Positions 9,277-17,430 of a DNA stretch of 64,000 nucleotides are shown here, one piece after another. The notes under the pieces are model-generated. The model saw only the letters and a list, made by a program, of their open reading frames with translations, had not been told where the DNA came from and made no database searches. Location of the stretch: contig NZ_CP104213.1 in the NCBI RefSeq assembly GCF_025244745.1, forward strand, positions 1,109,501-1,173,500, in the 5' to 3' direction. This stretch comes from Deinococcus rubellus. GTDB lineage: Bacteria; Deinococcota; Deinococci; Deinococcales; Deinococcaceae. Numbering within the stretch: position 1 is the first letter of the stretch; each line of letters begins with the position of its first letter. Made by a program: the position numbers and the translations under genes.

Positions 9277-9981
9277 TTACTTGCGCGGTGGCTGGGCGGG
9301 ACGCACCTCGACGCGGCTGGGCAGCGTGCGAGCGGGCATATTCAGCAGGTCCACCACCAGTTCGGCGATGTCTTCGGGCTGAATTTTCCAGGCGTCCTGC
9401 TCGGAGGGGGTGTGGCCGCCGAAGTGGGTGGCCACCGATCCTGGCATGATCTGGGTGACCTTAATGTTCAGGGGGCGTAGGTCGAGCATCATCACTTCCG
9501 ACAGCCCGTTGAGGCCGAATTTGGAAGCGTTGTAGGCCGCGCCGCCCGCAAAGGGGTTTTTCCCGGCCAGGCTCGATAAGGTGATCACGTAGCCGTGCGA
9601 CTCCTTGAGGTAGGGCACCGCCGCCTTGACCGTGAAGAAGGCTCCGGTCAGGTTGGTGTCGATGACGGCCTGCCAGTCCTCGGCGCTCAGATCCTGAATC
9701 GGCGCGAAGTGACCCACCCCGGCGTTGACGAACAGCACGTCCAGTCCGCCGAACGCCTCGGCGTGCGCTTTGGTCACCTGCTCGACGCTTTGAAGGTCAC
9801 GCACATCGCAGACCACGCCGCGCGTGCCCTCGCCGAGGGTACTGGCCGCCGCCTCGATCTCGGCCTGGTCGCGGCTGGTGATGGTGACGCGGTAGCCTTC
9901 CTGAACGAGTCTCTGGGCGGTGGCGTAGCCGATGCCCTTGCTGCCGCCGGTGATCAGCGCACTTTTCAACTTGGAGGTCAT
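9277..9981 (-). CDS. Short-chain dehydrogenase/reductase (SDR family)
   Basis: NAD(P)-dependent oxidoreductase of unknown substrate, 234 residues. It has the classical SDR motifs: cofactor-binding TGGSKGIG at about 11-18, NAG (FVNAGVGHF), the catalytic Ser in TLSSLAG, and YNASKFG (YxxxK) near residue 150. IMPGSVAT follows the active site. The ending (VRPAQPPRK) is short. FabG-like 3-oxoacyl reductases and sugar dehydrogenases share these motifs, so a specific role cannot be given. A TAGATT element six bases before the ATG suggests leaderless transcription, and a terminator follows the gene, so it is probably monocistronic. Confidence 0.9.
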   Translation of the reverse strand: MTSKLKSALITGGSKGIGYATAQRLVQEGYRVTITSRDQAEIEAAASTLGEGTRGVVCDVRDLQSVEQVTKAHAEAFGGLDVLFVNAGVGHFAPIQDLSAEDWQAVIDTNLTGAFFTVKAAVPYLKESHGYVITLSSLAGKNPFAGGAAYNASKFGLNGLSEVMMLDLRPLNIKVTQIMPGSVATHFGGHTPSEQDAWKIQPEDIAELVVDLLNMPARTLPSRVEVRPAQPPRK

Positions 9982-9987
9982 GGCCGA

Positions 9988-9993
9988 AATCTA
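9988..9993 (-). promoter_or_regulatory. Candidate leaderless -10 element of the SDR gene
   Basis: TAGATT is six bases before the ATG and no ribosome site is present in the gap. The -35 region is not obvious. Confidence 0.45.
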
Positions 9994-10138
9994 ACACGCT
10001 GGGCCAAAGACGCGCAGGTGGGGCCGGCCCGGCAGCGCAGTGGTGTCTGCCGTGTGAGGGAAGCGGGGAGTGCGCCGGGAGTGGCCCGCAGGAGTGAGGG
10101 TCAGCCTTCCTCACGAACCGCCAAATCGGGGAAACAGC

Positions 10139-10171
10139 AAAACCGCCTTCGCCCGTGGGGGCGTCGGCGGT
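10139..10171 (-). terminator. Terminator of the rhamnose transporter operon
   Basis: On the minus strand CCGCC-GACGCCC pairs with GGGCGAAGGCGG around a short loop and is followed by TTTT. It lies about 70 bases after the rhaS stop. The rest of 9994-10240 shows no gene. Confidence 0.75.
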
Positions 10172-10240
10172 GCGGGTCAGGCGTGAGGTCAAGGGCGTGC
10201 GGTGCGGTTCTCTATTGGCCATCCACCGCACACCACCAGT

Positions 10241-11245
10241 TCAGAAATTGAACTTGTCGATGTTCGCCTTGTCGAAGGTGGTGGGCGGCCCTAGTACGAC
10301 CTCACCGTTCTTGCCGACGGTGTACTTGCCCAGCTTGCCTGCCGTGAAGGTGTCGCCCTCCTTGCCGGTGATCATTCCGCTGGCGAGCGACCCGGCGGTG
10401 TAGGCGGCCAGGTATCCCAGATCGCTGGGGTTCCAGAGCTGGAAGGCCGTCACCGTGCCGTCCTTGATAAACGAGCGCATCTGGTTGGGCGTGCCGAGGC
10501 CCGTCAGCATCACTTTGCCCTTCTTGGGGCTGGTCGAGAGGTAGCGCGCCGCCGCCGAGATGCCGACCGTCGTCGGCGAGATGACGCCCTTGAGATTGGG
10601 GTACGCCTGCAAGAGACCCTGCATCTCGGTAAACGATTTCTGATCATCGTCGTTGCCGTAGGCGATCTTGACCAGCTTCATGTCCTTGTAGGCGGGCTTC
10701 TTGAGCTCTTCTTGCATGATGGCGATCCAGGCGTTCTGGTTGGTGGCGTTGGGCGTGGCGCTCAGGATGGCAAATTCGCCCTTGCCGCCCATCAGCTTGG
10801 ACATCAGTTCGATCTGCCCCTTGGCGATGCCGTCGCTCTTGGCCTGGTTGATGAAGATCTGCCGCCCTTCCGGCGCGACATCCGAATCAAACGTCACGAC
10901 CTTGATGCCCTGGGCCATGGCCCGCTTGAGTGAGGGCACCAGCGCGTTGGCGTCGTTGGCGGCCAGCACGATGGCGTCCTGGCGCTGGGCGATCAGGGTG
11001 TTGATATAGCTGACCTGCGAGCTGGCTCCGCCGTCCGACGGCCCCACCGCCTTGCCAACGCCGCCGAACTCCTTGATGGCCTCCAGGCCGCCGTTGTCGG
11101 TGGTGGTGAAATAGGGATTATTGATGAACTTGGGCAGCATGGTGATCTTGAGGCCCTTCTTGATCCCGCTGGTCTGCGCGAGGCCCACCGCAGCGGTGAG
11201 ACCGAGGGTGACAGTCAGGGCGGACACGATAAGACGTTTGTTCAT
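10241..11245 (-). CDS. rhaS: Rhamnose ABC transporter substrate-binding protein
   Basis: Periplasmic sugar-binding protein of the ribose-binding (type I fold) class, 334 residues. A signal peptide ends near GLAQ (residue 24). IKITMLPKFINNPYF and VSYINTLIAQRQDAIVLAANDANAL are the strand-helix segments typical of rhamnose/AI-2-type binding proteins. Residues near VVTFDSDV correspond to the ligand-contacting D-S-D segment. It lies last in the rhaM-T-P-Q-S operon, with 85 bases to rhaQ and its own GGAGGAATT ribosome site. Rhamnose specificity is inferred from the surrounding catabolic genes and matches the rhaSTPQ system known in Rhizobium leguminosarum. Confidence 0.9.
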   Translation of the reverse strand: MNKRLIVSALTVTLGLTAAVGLAQTSGIKKGLKITMLPKFINNPYFTTTDNGGLEAIKEFGGVGKAVGPSDGGASSQVSYINTLIAQRQDAIVLAANDANALVPSLKRAMAQGIKVVTFDSDVAPEGRQIFINQAKSDGIAKGQIELMSKLMGGKGEFAILSATPNATNQNAWIAIMQEELKKPAYKDMKLVKIAYGNDDDQKSFTEMQGLLQAYPNLKGVISPTTVGISAAARYLSTSPKKGKVMLTGLGTPNQMRSFIKDGTVTAFQLWNPSDLGYLAAYTAGSLASGMITGKEGDTFTAGKLGKYTVGKNGEVVLGPPTTFDKANIDKFNF

Positions 11246-11330
11246 AATTCCTCCAGGGAGTGTAGTGGGCCGGATAAAGGGGAAAAGGGTGTGGTCTCGC
11301 CGCTCGGCGACGGTGACTCGCTCAGGGAAG

Positions 11331-12311
11331 CTAGCTCATGGCTTGCTCCCGGGCGCGGCGTTCGCGGGCGGCCCGCAGGCGGGCGAGCAAGTTGGGCAGC
11401 AGCACCGAGAAGATCAGCAGCAGGCCCGTCACGATGGTCAGAATCTCGTTGGACACGTCCACGATGGTCAGTGCTCCGTTGATGGTGCCGATCAGAAACA
11501 CGGCGGCCACCGTGCCCACGACGCTGCCCTTGCCGCCGAAAATGCTCACGCCGCCGAGCAGCACCGCCGCGATGACGCTGAGTTCGAAGCCCGAGGCGTT
11601 GTCGGCCCGCGCACTGGCAAAGCGGAAGGTATAAACCACCCCGGCCAGCGCGGACATCAGCCCCGAGAGGACGAACAGGCTCAGCTTAACCCGCGTGACC
11701 TGCAACCCGGCAAAGCGTGCGGCGATCTCGTTGGCCCCGATGGCGTAGAGGCTGCGTCCGAACGCCGTGCCGTGCAGTACCACGGTGGTGATGACCGCCA
11801 GCACCGCGAACAGCGCCATCGGAATGGGAATCTGGGTGCCGGGAATACTGCCGAAGCCCAGGTTGGTGTAAAAGGCTGGAAAATCTGCGATGGCCTTGTC
11901 GCCCAGCACCACGTAGGCCAGCCCCCGGTAGAGCGCCAGCGTGCCGATGGTGACCGCCAGCGAGGGCAGCCCCAGCCGCGTGACCAGCAGCCCGTTGAAC
12001 AGCCCAGCCAGTCCGCCCACCCCGAAAGCCGCCAGAATCGCCAGCGGCATCGGCCAGCCCGCCGCGAACAGTGCGCCCAGCACCGCGCTGCACAGCCCCA
12101 GCATGGACGCCACCGACAGGTCAATCTCGGCCACCAGGATGATCAGGGTCATGGTCAGCGACATCAGGGCGACCTCGCTGAAATTGGCGGTCAAAAACGA
12201 CAGATTCGAGGCGGTCAGGAAATTGGGCGAGAGGAGTGCGCCGCCGAAGAGGGCCACGAAGACCAGCACGATCAGGCTCAGTTCCCAGCCGAGCAGTCCG
12301 CGCCGCTTCAT
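11331..12311 (-). CDS. rhaQ: Rhamnose ABC transporter permease (second)
   Basis: Inner-membrane permease of the RbsC/AraH class, 326 residues with about eight to ten hydrophobic helices. The segment EIDLSVASMLGLCSAVLG is the family's signature after the third helix, and VLLGGVSIFGGKGSVVGT is the loop that contacts the ATPase. Its ATG overlaps the stop of the preceding permease (ATGA), so the two are translated together and probably form a heterodimer. A basic tail (RLRAARERRAREQ) faces the cytoplasm. Which permease is P and which Q is assigned from gene order only. Confidence 0.88.
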   Translation of the reverse strand: MKRRGLLGWELSLIVLVFVALFGGALLSPNFLTASNLSFLTANFSEVALMSLTMTLIILVAEIDLSVASMLGLCSAVLGALFAAGWPMPLAILAAFGVGGLAGLFNGLLVTRLGLPSLAVTIGTLALYRGLAYVVLGDKAIADFPAFYTNLGFGSIPGTQIPIPMALFAVLAVITTVVLHGTAFGRSLYAIGANEIAARFAGLQVTRVKLSLFVLSGLMSALAGVVYTFRFASARADNASGFELSVIAAVLLGGVSIFGGKGSVVGTVAAVFLIGTINGALTIVDVSNEILTIVTGLLLIFSVLLPNLLARLRAARERRAREQAMS

Positions 12312-13327
12312 GACTGCCTGCCTTTGGCCGCCCGCCGCGCCGCACTTCGGGCCGCCAGCATGTCAAAGCTGATGGCCGCCAAGAGGAGTGCGCCCTGAAT
12401 GGCCTGCTGATAAAATCCCGGTGCCCGCAGCGTGACCAGGGCGCTGCCCATGACACCCAGCAGGAGCGCCCCGATTCCCGCGCCGAACAGGGTGCCCACG
12501 CCGCCGTTGATGCTGACGCCGCCCACCACTGCCGCTGCGATGACCTGCAACTCCAGCCCCGTCCCGGCGTTGGCGTCCACGGTGCCGAAGCGGGCCAGAT
12601 ACAGCACCCCGGCCAGCCCGGCAATCGCGCCGCTGAGGGCAAAACCGATCATGGTGCGGCGCTTGACGTTGATTCCGGCCAGCACCGCCGCCTCCGCGTT
12701 GGACCCCAGCGCGTAGTACTCGCGACCCCCCCGGTAGCTGCCCAGATAGATGCCGAAGAGGGCCATCACCATCAGTACCAGCAGCACCAGATTGGGAATG
12801 CCCAGCACGCTGCCGGTGGCAAAACCCAGGAAGGCGGGCGGCAGGTTGGAGGCGTTGATCTGTCCGCCGTGAACCACCGCGTAGGTGATGCCCCGAAAGA
12901 CGTACAGCGTGCCCAGGGTCGCCACCAGTGCCGGAACCTTGCCGTAGGCGACCAGCAGACCGTTGACGCTGCCCAGAAGTGCGCCCAGCAGCAGGCCGAA
13001 CACGAAGGCCAGCGGCAGTGGCAGGCCCGGAAAGGCCACGAACAGTGAGCCGGAGAGAAAGGCGCTCAGGCCCACCACGCTGCTCACGCTCAAATCGACG
13101 TGCTTCATCAGCAGGATGATGGTCTCGCCGACGACCACCAAAGCGATGATGGCGACGTTGAGCAACAGGTCCCTCAGGCTGCCGAAACTCAGGAACAGCG
13201 GATTGATGGCCGCCGTGCCGAGCGTGACGATCAGCAGCAGCGCCACCAGACTGACTTCCCGCACCCGCAAGAGCCGGGAGAACCAGTTCTGTGAGGTGCC
13301 AGGCGTGCTCACCGCGCGTCCGGTCAT
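12308..13327 (-). CDS. rhaP: Rhamnose ABC transporter permease (first)
   Basis: RbsC-class permease of 339 residues, paralogous to the next gene. It shows the equivalent signatures [20 protein letters not shown] and [17 protein letters not shown]. The N-terminal ~25 residues are polar, followed by hydrophobic helices from [15 protein letters not shown] on. It overlaps both neighbours by four bases (rhaT stop/ATG, and its own stop with the rhaQ ATG). It should pair with RhaQ to form the channel energised by RhaT. Confidence 0.88.
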   Translation of the reverse strand: MTGRAVSTPGTSQNWFSRLLRVREVSLVALLLIVTLGTAAINPLFLSFGSLRDLLLNVAIIALVVVGETIILLMKHVDLSVSSVVGLSAFLSGSLFVAFPGLPLPLAFVFGLLLGALLGSVNGLLVAYGKVPALVATLGTLYVFRGITYAVVHGGQINASNLPPAFLGFATGSVLGIPNLVLLVLMVMALFGIYLGSYRGGREYYALGSNAEAAVLAGINVKRRTMIGFALSGAIAGLAGVLYLARFGTVDANAGTGLELQVIAAAVVGGVSINGGVGTLFGAGIGALLLGVMGSALVTLRAPGFYQQAIQGALLLAAISFDMLAARSAARRAAKGRQS

Positions 13328-14853
13328 GCCGCTCCCTCCTGGCGCTTATGCTGCCCGGTGGCCAGGTACATCACGGCCTCCTCGCTGGCTTCTTTGCGGC
13401 TGAGTTCACCCACCAGTTCACCCTCGCGCATCACCAGAATGCGGCCCGCCATGCCCAGCACTTCCGGCAGATCGGAAGAAATCATCAGCACGGCCAGCCC
13501 CGACGCCGCCAGTTCCGATAAGGTGCGGTGAACCTCGGCCTTCGCGCCCACGTCGATGCCGCGCGTCGGCTCATCCACGATCAGCACGCTGGGATTGGTC
13601 GCCAGCCACTTGGCCAGCACCACCTTCTGCTGGTTGCCGCCCGATAAGCTGCTGGCCGGGTCAGACAGGCTGTGCGCCTTGAGCCGCAGCTTCTCGGTCC
13701 ACTTGCGGGCGTTGTCGGCCTCGGCTTCCCGGTCCATCAGCCAGCCCTTGCGAAGCCGGTTGAGGATGGCGAGGTTGGCGTTTCTCTCGATGCTCATCTC
13801 CATCACCAGCCCCTGCTGGCGGCGGTCTTCCGGCACCAGGCCCAGGCCAGCGGCCATCGTGGTCTGCGGGCTGAGCGGCGCGAGGACATGACCGTTCACC
13901 TTCACCTCGCCCGCCTCACGCGGATCGATGCCGAAAATGGCCCGCGCCACCTCGCTGCGCCCGGCCCCCACCAGCCCCGCCAGCCCGACGATCTCGCCGC
14001 GCCGTACTTCAAAATTGATGTCACGGAAGACGCCTGGCTGGGTGAGTCCGCGCACCGAAAGGGCCACCTCGCCCAGCACTGCCTCGCCGTGCGGATACAG
14101 CTCGCCCAGATCGCGCCCCACCATCTGCCGCACCACTTTATCGGTGTCGTAGTCCTCAATCGGACCGCTGCTGACCCAGGTTCCGTCGCGCATGATGGTG
14201 ACGCGCTGGCACTCGGCGAAGACTTCCTCCAGCCGGTGGGTGATGAACAGCACCGCCGCGCCGCGTGCCCGCAGAGAGCGCACCACCTTGAACAGCCGTT
14301 CGGTCTCGGAGAGGGTCAGCGCCGCCGTCGGCTCGTCCATGATCAGGATGTTGGCGTTCAAGGACAGCGCCTTGGCAATCTCGACGAGTTGCTGATCGGC
14401 GATGCTCAGGCCGCGCACCCGCCGGGCCGGATCGAGATTGACGCCCAGTTCCGTCAGAATTTTCGCCACCTGCTGGCGCATTCCCGCCCGGTCAATCCGG
14501 CCCAGACCCGCCAGCGGCTGCCGTCCCATCAGCACATTCTCGGCCACCGACAGGTCAGGAAAGAGGGTGGGTTCCTGGTAAATGATGGCGATGCCCGCCG
14601 CCTGCGCCTCGGCGGGCGTGTGAAATTGCACGTCCTGGCGGCCGACTTGCAGCGTGCCGCTGTCGCGCCGGTGGACGCCCGCCAGAATCTTGACGAAGGT
14701 ACTCTTGCCCGCACCGTTTTCGCCCAGCAGGGCGTGGGCCTCGCCGGGAAAGAGATCAATGCTCACGTCTGAGAGCGCCTGTACGGGGCCAAAGGCTTTG
14801 CTGGCGTGGGTCAAGGTGAGAAGCGGCGACGGGCCAGTCGCGGGATTAGTCAA
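13324..14853 (-). CDS. rhaT: Rhamnose ABC transporter ATP-binding protein (two ATPase domains)
   Basis: Energises rhamnose import. Two fused ATPase domains total about 509 residues, as in RbsA/MglA/AraG. The first domain has Walker [10 protein letters not shown], a degenerate signature [13 protein letters not shown] and Walker [12 protein letters not shown]. The second has an altered Walker [10 protein letters not shown], a good signature LSGGNQQKV and [12 protein letters not shown]. Start chosen as TTG at 14851-14853. It overlaps the rhaM stop (TTGACTAA), has GAGGTG seven bases upstream, and gives the normal family length. Longer in-frame starts only add out-of-frame rhaM sequence. Confidence 0.9.
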   Translation of the reverse strand: MTNPATGPSPLLTLTHASKAFGPVQALSDVSIDLFPGEAHALLGENGAGKSTFVKILAGVHRRDSGTLQVGRQDVQFHTPAEAQAAGIAIIYQEPTLFPDLSVAENVLMGRQPLAGLGRIDRAGMRQQVAKILTELGVNLDPARRVRGLSIADQQLVEIAKALSLNANILIMDEPTAALTLSETERLFKVVRSLRARGAAVLFITHRLEEVFAECQRVTIMRDGTWVSSGPIEDYDTDKVVRQMVGRDLGELYPHGEAVLGEVALSVRGLTQPGVFRDINFEVRRGEIVGLAGLVGAGRSEVARAIFGIDPREAGEVKVNGHVLAPLSPQTTMAAGLGLVPEDRRQQGLVMEMSIERNANLAILNRLRKGWLMDREAEADNARKWTEKLRLKAHSLSDPASSLSGGNQQKVVLAKWLATNPSVLIVDEPTRGIDVGAKAEVHRTLSELAASGLAVLMISSDLPEVLGMAGRILVMREGELVGELSRKEASEEAVMYLATGQHKRQEGAA

Positions 14854-15175
14854 GGTGAAACACCTCTTCCAGCCGCAAAAACCCCTGATCGGGCGTGCCT
14901 TCAAGGTCCACGAAAAAGGGGGCCATGTCCGCCTGCCAGCGGGCGCTGACCTCCGTATTCGCCATGCCGGATTGCGCCGCGTCCAGATCGGGCGTTTCAA
15001 AATAGCCGACGAGCAGACCGTCATTCTTCAAAAAGAGCGAGTAATTATGCCAACCTGTTTTCGAGAGGGCCGCGAGCATGTCGGGCCAGACGGCTTTGTG
15101 GCGGGTCTTGTACTCGTCCAGGCGCTCCGGGCGCACCTGAAGCAGAAAGCAGACTCGGTGATGCGGTGTAGGCAT
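14846..15175 (-). CDS. rhaM: L-rhamnose mutarotase
   Basis: Interconverts alpha and beta anomers of L-rhamnose so that the isomerase gets its preferred form (called RhaU in Rhizobium). 109 residues of the dimeric alpha/beta-barrel family. Recognisable segments are [27 protein letters not shown] near the N-terminus, [18 protein letters not shown] in the middle, and [10 protein letters not shown] near the end. The ATG at 15173-15175 with GGGAG upstream gives the usual size. First gene of the minus arm; its stop overlaps the TTG start of rhaT. Confidence 0.92.
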   Translation of the reverse strand: MPTPHHRVCFLLQVRPERLDEYKTRHKAVWPDMLAALSKTGWHNYSLFLKNDGLLVGYFETPDLDAAQSGMANTEVSARWQADMAPFFVDLEGTPDQGFLRLEEVFHLD

Positions 15176-15252
15176 AAGCTCCCAGAACGTAAAGAGACGC
15201 GAGGTGACAACCGGGTGGGTCAACTGTGTAACTGACCTCATTCAACACCACT

Positions 15253-15288
15253 TCACAAAAGATTGCAAGAGCTTGTAATTTTTTGTGA
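15253..15288. promoter_or_regulatory. 36-bp dyad in the divergent rhamnose control region, probable RhaR operator
   Basis: Left arm TCACAAAAGATTGCAAG (15253-15269) and right arm CTTGTAATTTTTTGTGA (15272-15288) are inverted repeats matching at 15 of 17 positions around a 2-base centre. It lies between the divergent rhaM and rhaR genes and covers the place where the rhaR -35 should be. DeoR-family repressors bind dyads of this sort; binding by RhaR is inferred. Confidence 0.75.
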
Positions 15289-15297
15289 CTTTGATGT

Positions 15298-15303
15298 TAG
15301 GAT
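15298..15303 (+). promoter_or_regulatory. Candidate leaderless -10 element of rhaR
   Basis: TAGGAT is six bases before the rhaR ATG with no ribosome site between. It sits ten bases downstream of the 36-bp dyad, so a bound repressor would block it. Confidence 0.5.
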
Positions 15304-15309
15304 GTCAAC

Positions 15310-16086
15310 ATGTCAATCGACAATGTGGCTCCCTTGCCAGGGAGGCAGCAGGACATTTTGCGCCGCGCCCTGAGCGAGAAGGTGGTGCGGATCAAGGATC
15401 TGGCCGCCGAGTTTGGTGTGCACGAGATGACTGTGCGGCGTGATCTGGACGCGCTGTGCGAGCAGGGCAAGCTGCTGCGCGTTCACGGCGGAGCGCAACT
15501 GCTGGACAAGACCAGCGAGGAGTTGTCGCAGTCCATGCGGGCCGCGCAGAACGTGGACGCCAAAGAGCGTATCGCGCGGGCGGCCCTGCTGCTGATTCAG
15601 GACGGCGACACGGTGGCCCTGGACGCCAGCACCACCTCGCTGGCCCTCGCGAGGCTCCTTCCGGCCCGCAAGGTGCAGGTCATCGCTTGCAGCCTCGACG
15701 CCGCCAACGTGCTCTCTGCCGCCGGGGTGCCGTTTCTGATGGTGGGCGGCAACTTTCACGCGCCCGCCCGCTCGTTCGTCGGGGCGTTTTTCACCGATAC
15801 CATCTCGCGGCTGCATCCGGACCTGGTGTTCTTTTCAGCCAAGGCCTACACCTTCGAGACCGGCTTCACCGACCCGCACCTGCCGGAAGTGGGGGCCAAG
15901 CGGGCGCTGATCGCCAGCGGCAGCAGCGTGGTGGCCTTGCTCGACAGCAGCAAGGTGGGCCGCCGGGCGCTGGCGACGATTGCTGGCCACGCCGATATCA
16001 ACACCCTGATCACCGACGCCGACCTGCCTGCCGAACTGCTCAGCCAGCTCGACGAGGCCGACATTCAGGTGATTGTGGCCCCCTGA
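15310..16086 (+). CDS. rhaR: DeoR-family transcriptional regulator of rhamnose genes
   Basis: 258 residues. The N-terminal winged helix (GRQQDILRRALSEKVVRIKDLAAEFGVHEMTVRRDLDAL, about 10-50) is the DeoR/GlpR signature. The C-terminal sensor has the phosphosugar-isomerase-like fold with DGDTVALDASTTSLALAR and FFSAKAYTFETGFTD. Divergent from the transporter operon and directly ahead of rhaI. A DeoR-type RhaR controls the R. leguminosarum rhamnose locus, which has the same gene set. The ligand is likely a phosphorylated intermediate such as rhamnulose 1-phosphate (inference). The dyad in front of it implies autoregulation. Confidence 0.88.
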   Translation: MSIDNVAPLPGRQQDILRRALSEKVVRIKDLAAEFGVHEMTVRRDLDALCEQGKLLRVHGGAQLLDKTSEELSQSMRAAQNVDAKERIARAALLLIQDGDTVALDASTTSLALARLLPARKVQVIACSLDAANVLSAAGVPFLMVGGNFHAPARSFVGAFFTDTISRLHPDLVFFSAKAYTFETGFTDPHLPEVGAKRALIASGSSVVALLDSSKVGRRALATIAGHADINTLITDADLPAELLSQLDEADIQVIVAP

Positions 16087-16100
16087 ATTCAGCTTCCAGA

Positions 16101-16165
16101 GCAACCTTGAGTTCAGGGCAACCCCAAATCCAGCGCAACCCCAAATCCAGCGCAACCCCAAGTCC
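16101..16165 (+). repeat. 17-bp tandem repeats between rhaR and rhaI
   Basis: Two exact copies of GCAACCCCAAATCCAGC lie at 16118-16134 and 16135-16151. They are flanked by a diverged copy at 16101-16117 and a partial copy at 16152-16165 that runs into the rhaI ribosome site. The 16084-16100 stretch may be a fifth, more degraded unit. Confidence 0.85.
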
Positions 16166-16176
16166 GGAGGAATCCT

Positions 16177-17376
16177 ATGAACGCCGATCTGCTGCAAGCC
16201 CTCAGCGCACAACGAATAGAGACCCCCTCCTGGGGCTACGGCAACTCCGGCACCCGCTTCAAGACCTTTGCTGCTCCCGGCGCGGCCCGCGACATCTGGG
16301 AGAAGCTGGACGACGCCGCCGAGGTTCAGCGCCTGACCGGCATCGCGCCCGGCGTGGCCCTGCACATTCCCTGGGACGAGGTCGAAGACTACGGCGAACT
16401 GGGCAAGTACGCGGCCCAGCGCGGACTCACCATCGGCGCGATCAATCCCAACGTCTTTCAGGATGAGGAGTACAAGCTCGGCAGCGTCACCAATCCGGAT
16501 GAGGCGGTGCGCGAGCGGGCCATCGCGCACCTGCTGGACTGCGTGGAGGTTATGAAGAAGACGGGGAGCCGTGACCTCTCGCTGTGGTTTGCCGACGGCA
16601 CCAATTACGCCGGACAGGACGACTTGCGCTCACGCAAGCACCGGATGCGGGCGGGCCTGAAGCGAGTTCACGACGCCATGCCCGACGGCACGCGGATGCT
16701 GGTGGAGTACAAGCTGTTTGAACCGGCCTTCTACGCCACCGACCTGTTCGACTGGGGCGCGGCGTATTCGCACTGCCTTGCCATCGGCGAGAAGGCTCAG
16801 GTGCTGGTCGATCTCGGCCACCACGCGCAGGGTGTCAACATCGAGCAGATCGTGGCCTTCCTCTTGGATGAAGGTCGGCTGGGCGGCTTTCACTTCAATG
16901 CCCGCCGCTACGGCGACGACGACCTGATCGTGGGCACGTCCAACCCGTTCGAACTGTTCTGTATTTATGCTGAACTGGTCTTCGGCGCGAACTCGGTGGA
17001 CGACTTGACCCGCCGGACGGCCCAGAACGTTGCTTACATGATCGACCAGAGCCACAACATCGAGCCGAAGGTGGAGGCCATGCTGCAAAGCGTGCTCAAT
17101 TGCCAGGAAGCCTACGCCAAGGCGCTGCTGATCGACCGCGACCTGCTGAAAGAAGCCCAGGGTCAGGGCGACGTGCTGGCTGCCCACCGCGTGATGATGG
17201 ACGCCTTCAAAACTGACGTGCGCCCGTTGCTGATGGAACTCCGCGTTGAAATGGACCTCAACCCCGAGCCGATTCAGGCCTACCGGGCGGGCGGCTACCA
17301 GGCCAAAGTCACCCGCGATCGCGGCACCCAGACGGGCGGCGGTGGCTACCCGGTCAAGGAAAAAGTCAGAAGCTAA
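16177..17376 (+). CDS. rhaI: L-rhamnose isomerase (Pseudomonas stutzeri / Rhizobium RhaI type)
   Basis: Converts L-rhamnose to L-rhamnulose. 399 residues with a xylose-isomerase-like TIM barrel. [42 protein letters not shown] (a metal-site Glu region), [17 protein letters not shown] and [18 protein letters not shown] carry the Glu, Asp and His residues that bind the two metals in this family. It is the family found with RhaD fusions, not the longer E. coli RhaA. GGAGG lies seven bases before the ATG, within the last tandem repeat unit. 54 bases separate it from rhaD. Confidence 0.92.
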   Translation: MNADLLQALSAQRIETPSWGYGNSGTRFKTFAAPGAARDIWEKLDDAAEVQRLTGIAPGVALHIPWDEVEDYGELGKYAAQRGLTIGAINPNVFQDEEYKLGSVTNPDEAVRERAIAHLLDCVEVMKKTGSRDLSLWFADGTNYAGQDDLRSRKHRMRAGLKRVHDAMPDGTRMLVEYKLFEPAFYATDLFDWGAAYSHCLAIGEKAQVLVDLGHHAQGVNIEQIVAFLLDEGRLGGFHFNARRYGDDDLIVGTSNPFELFCIYAELVFGANSVDDLTRRTAQNVAYMIDQSHNIEPKVEAMLQSVLNCQEAYAKALLIDRDLLKEAQGQGDVLAAHRVMMDAFKTDVRPLLMELRVEMDLNPEPIQAYRAGGYQAKVTRDRGTQTGGGGYPVKEKVRS

Positions 17377-17430
17377 CCCGCTTGTTTTTGCCATAACACA
17401 CGTCCCGCCCCCCAATCTGCAAGGAGCCTT

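Noticed and set aside
14854..15024. Longer N-terminus for RhaT
   Set aside because: The extra 57 codons read rhaM DNA in another frame and have no ABC-domain similarity.
16101..16165. CRISPR array
   Set aside because: The 17-bp units are directly adjacent with no unique spacers, and no cas genes are present.
15456..16466. 336-residue plus frame across rhaR and rhaI
   Set aside because: Out of frame with both recognised genes; Arg/Gly/Ala-rich frame shadow that would also cover the tandem repeats.
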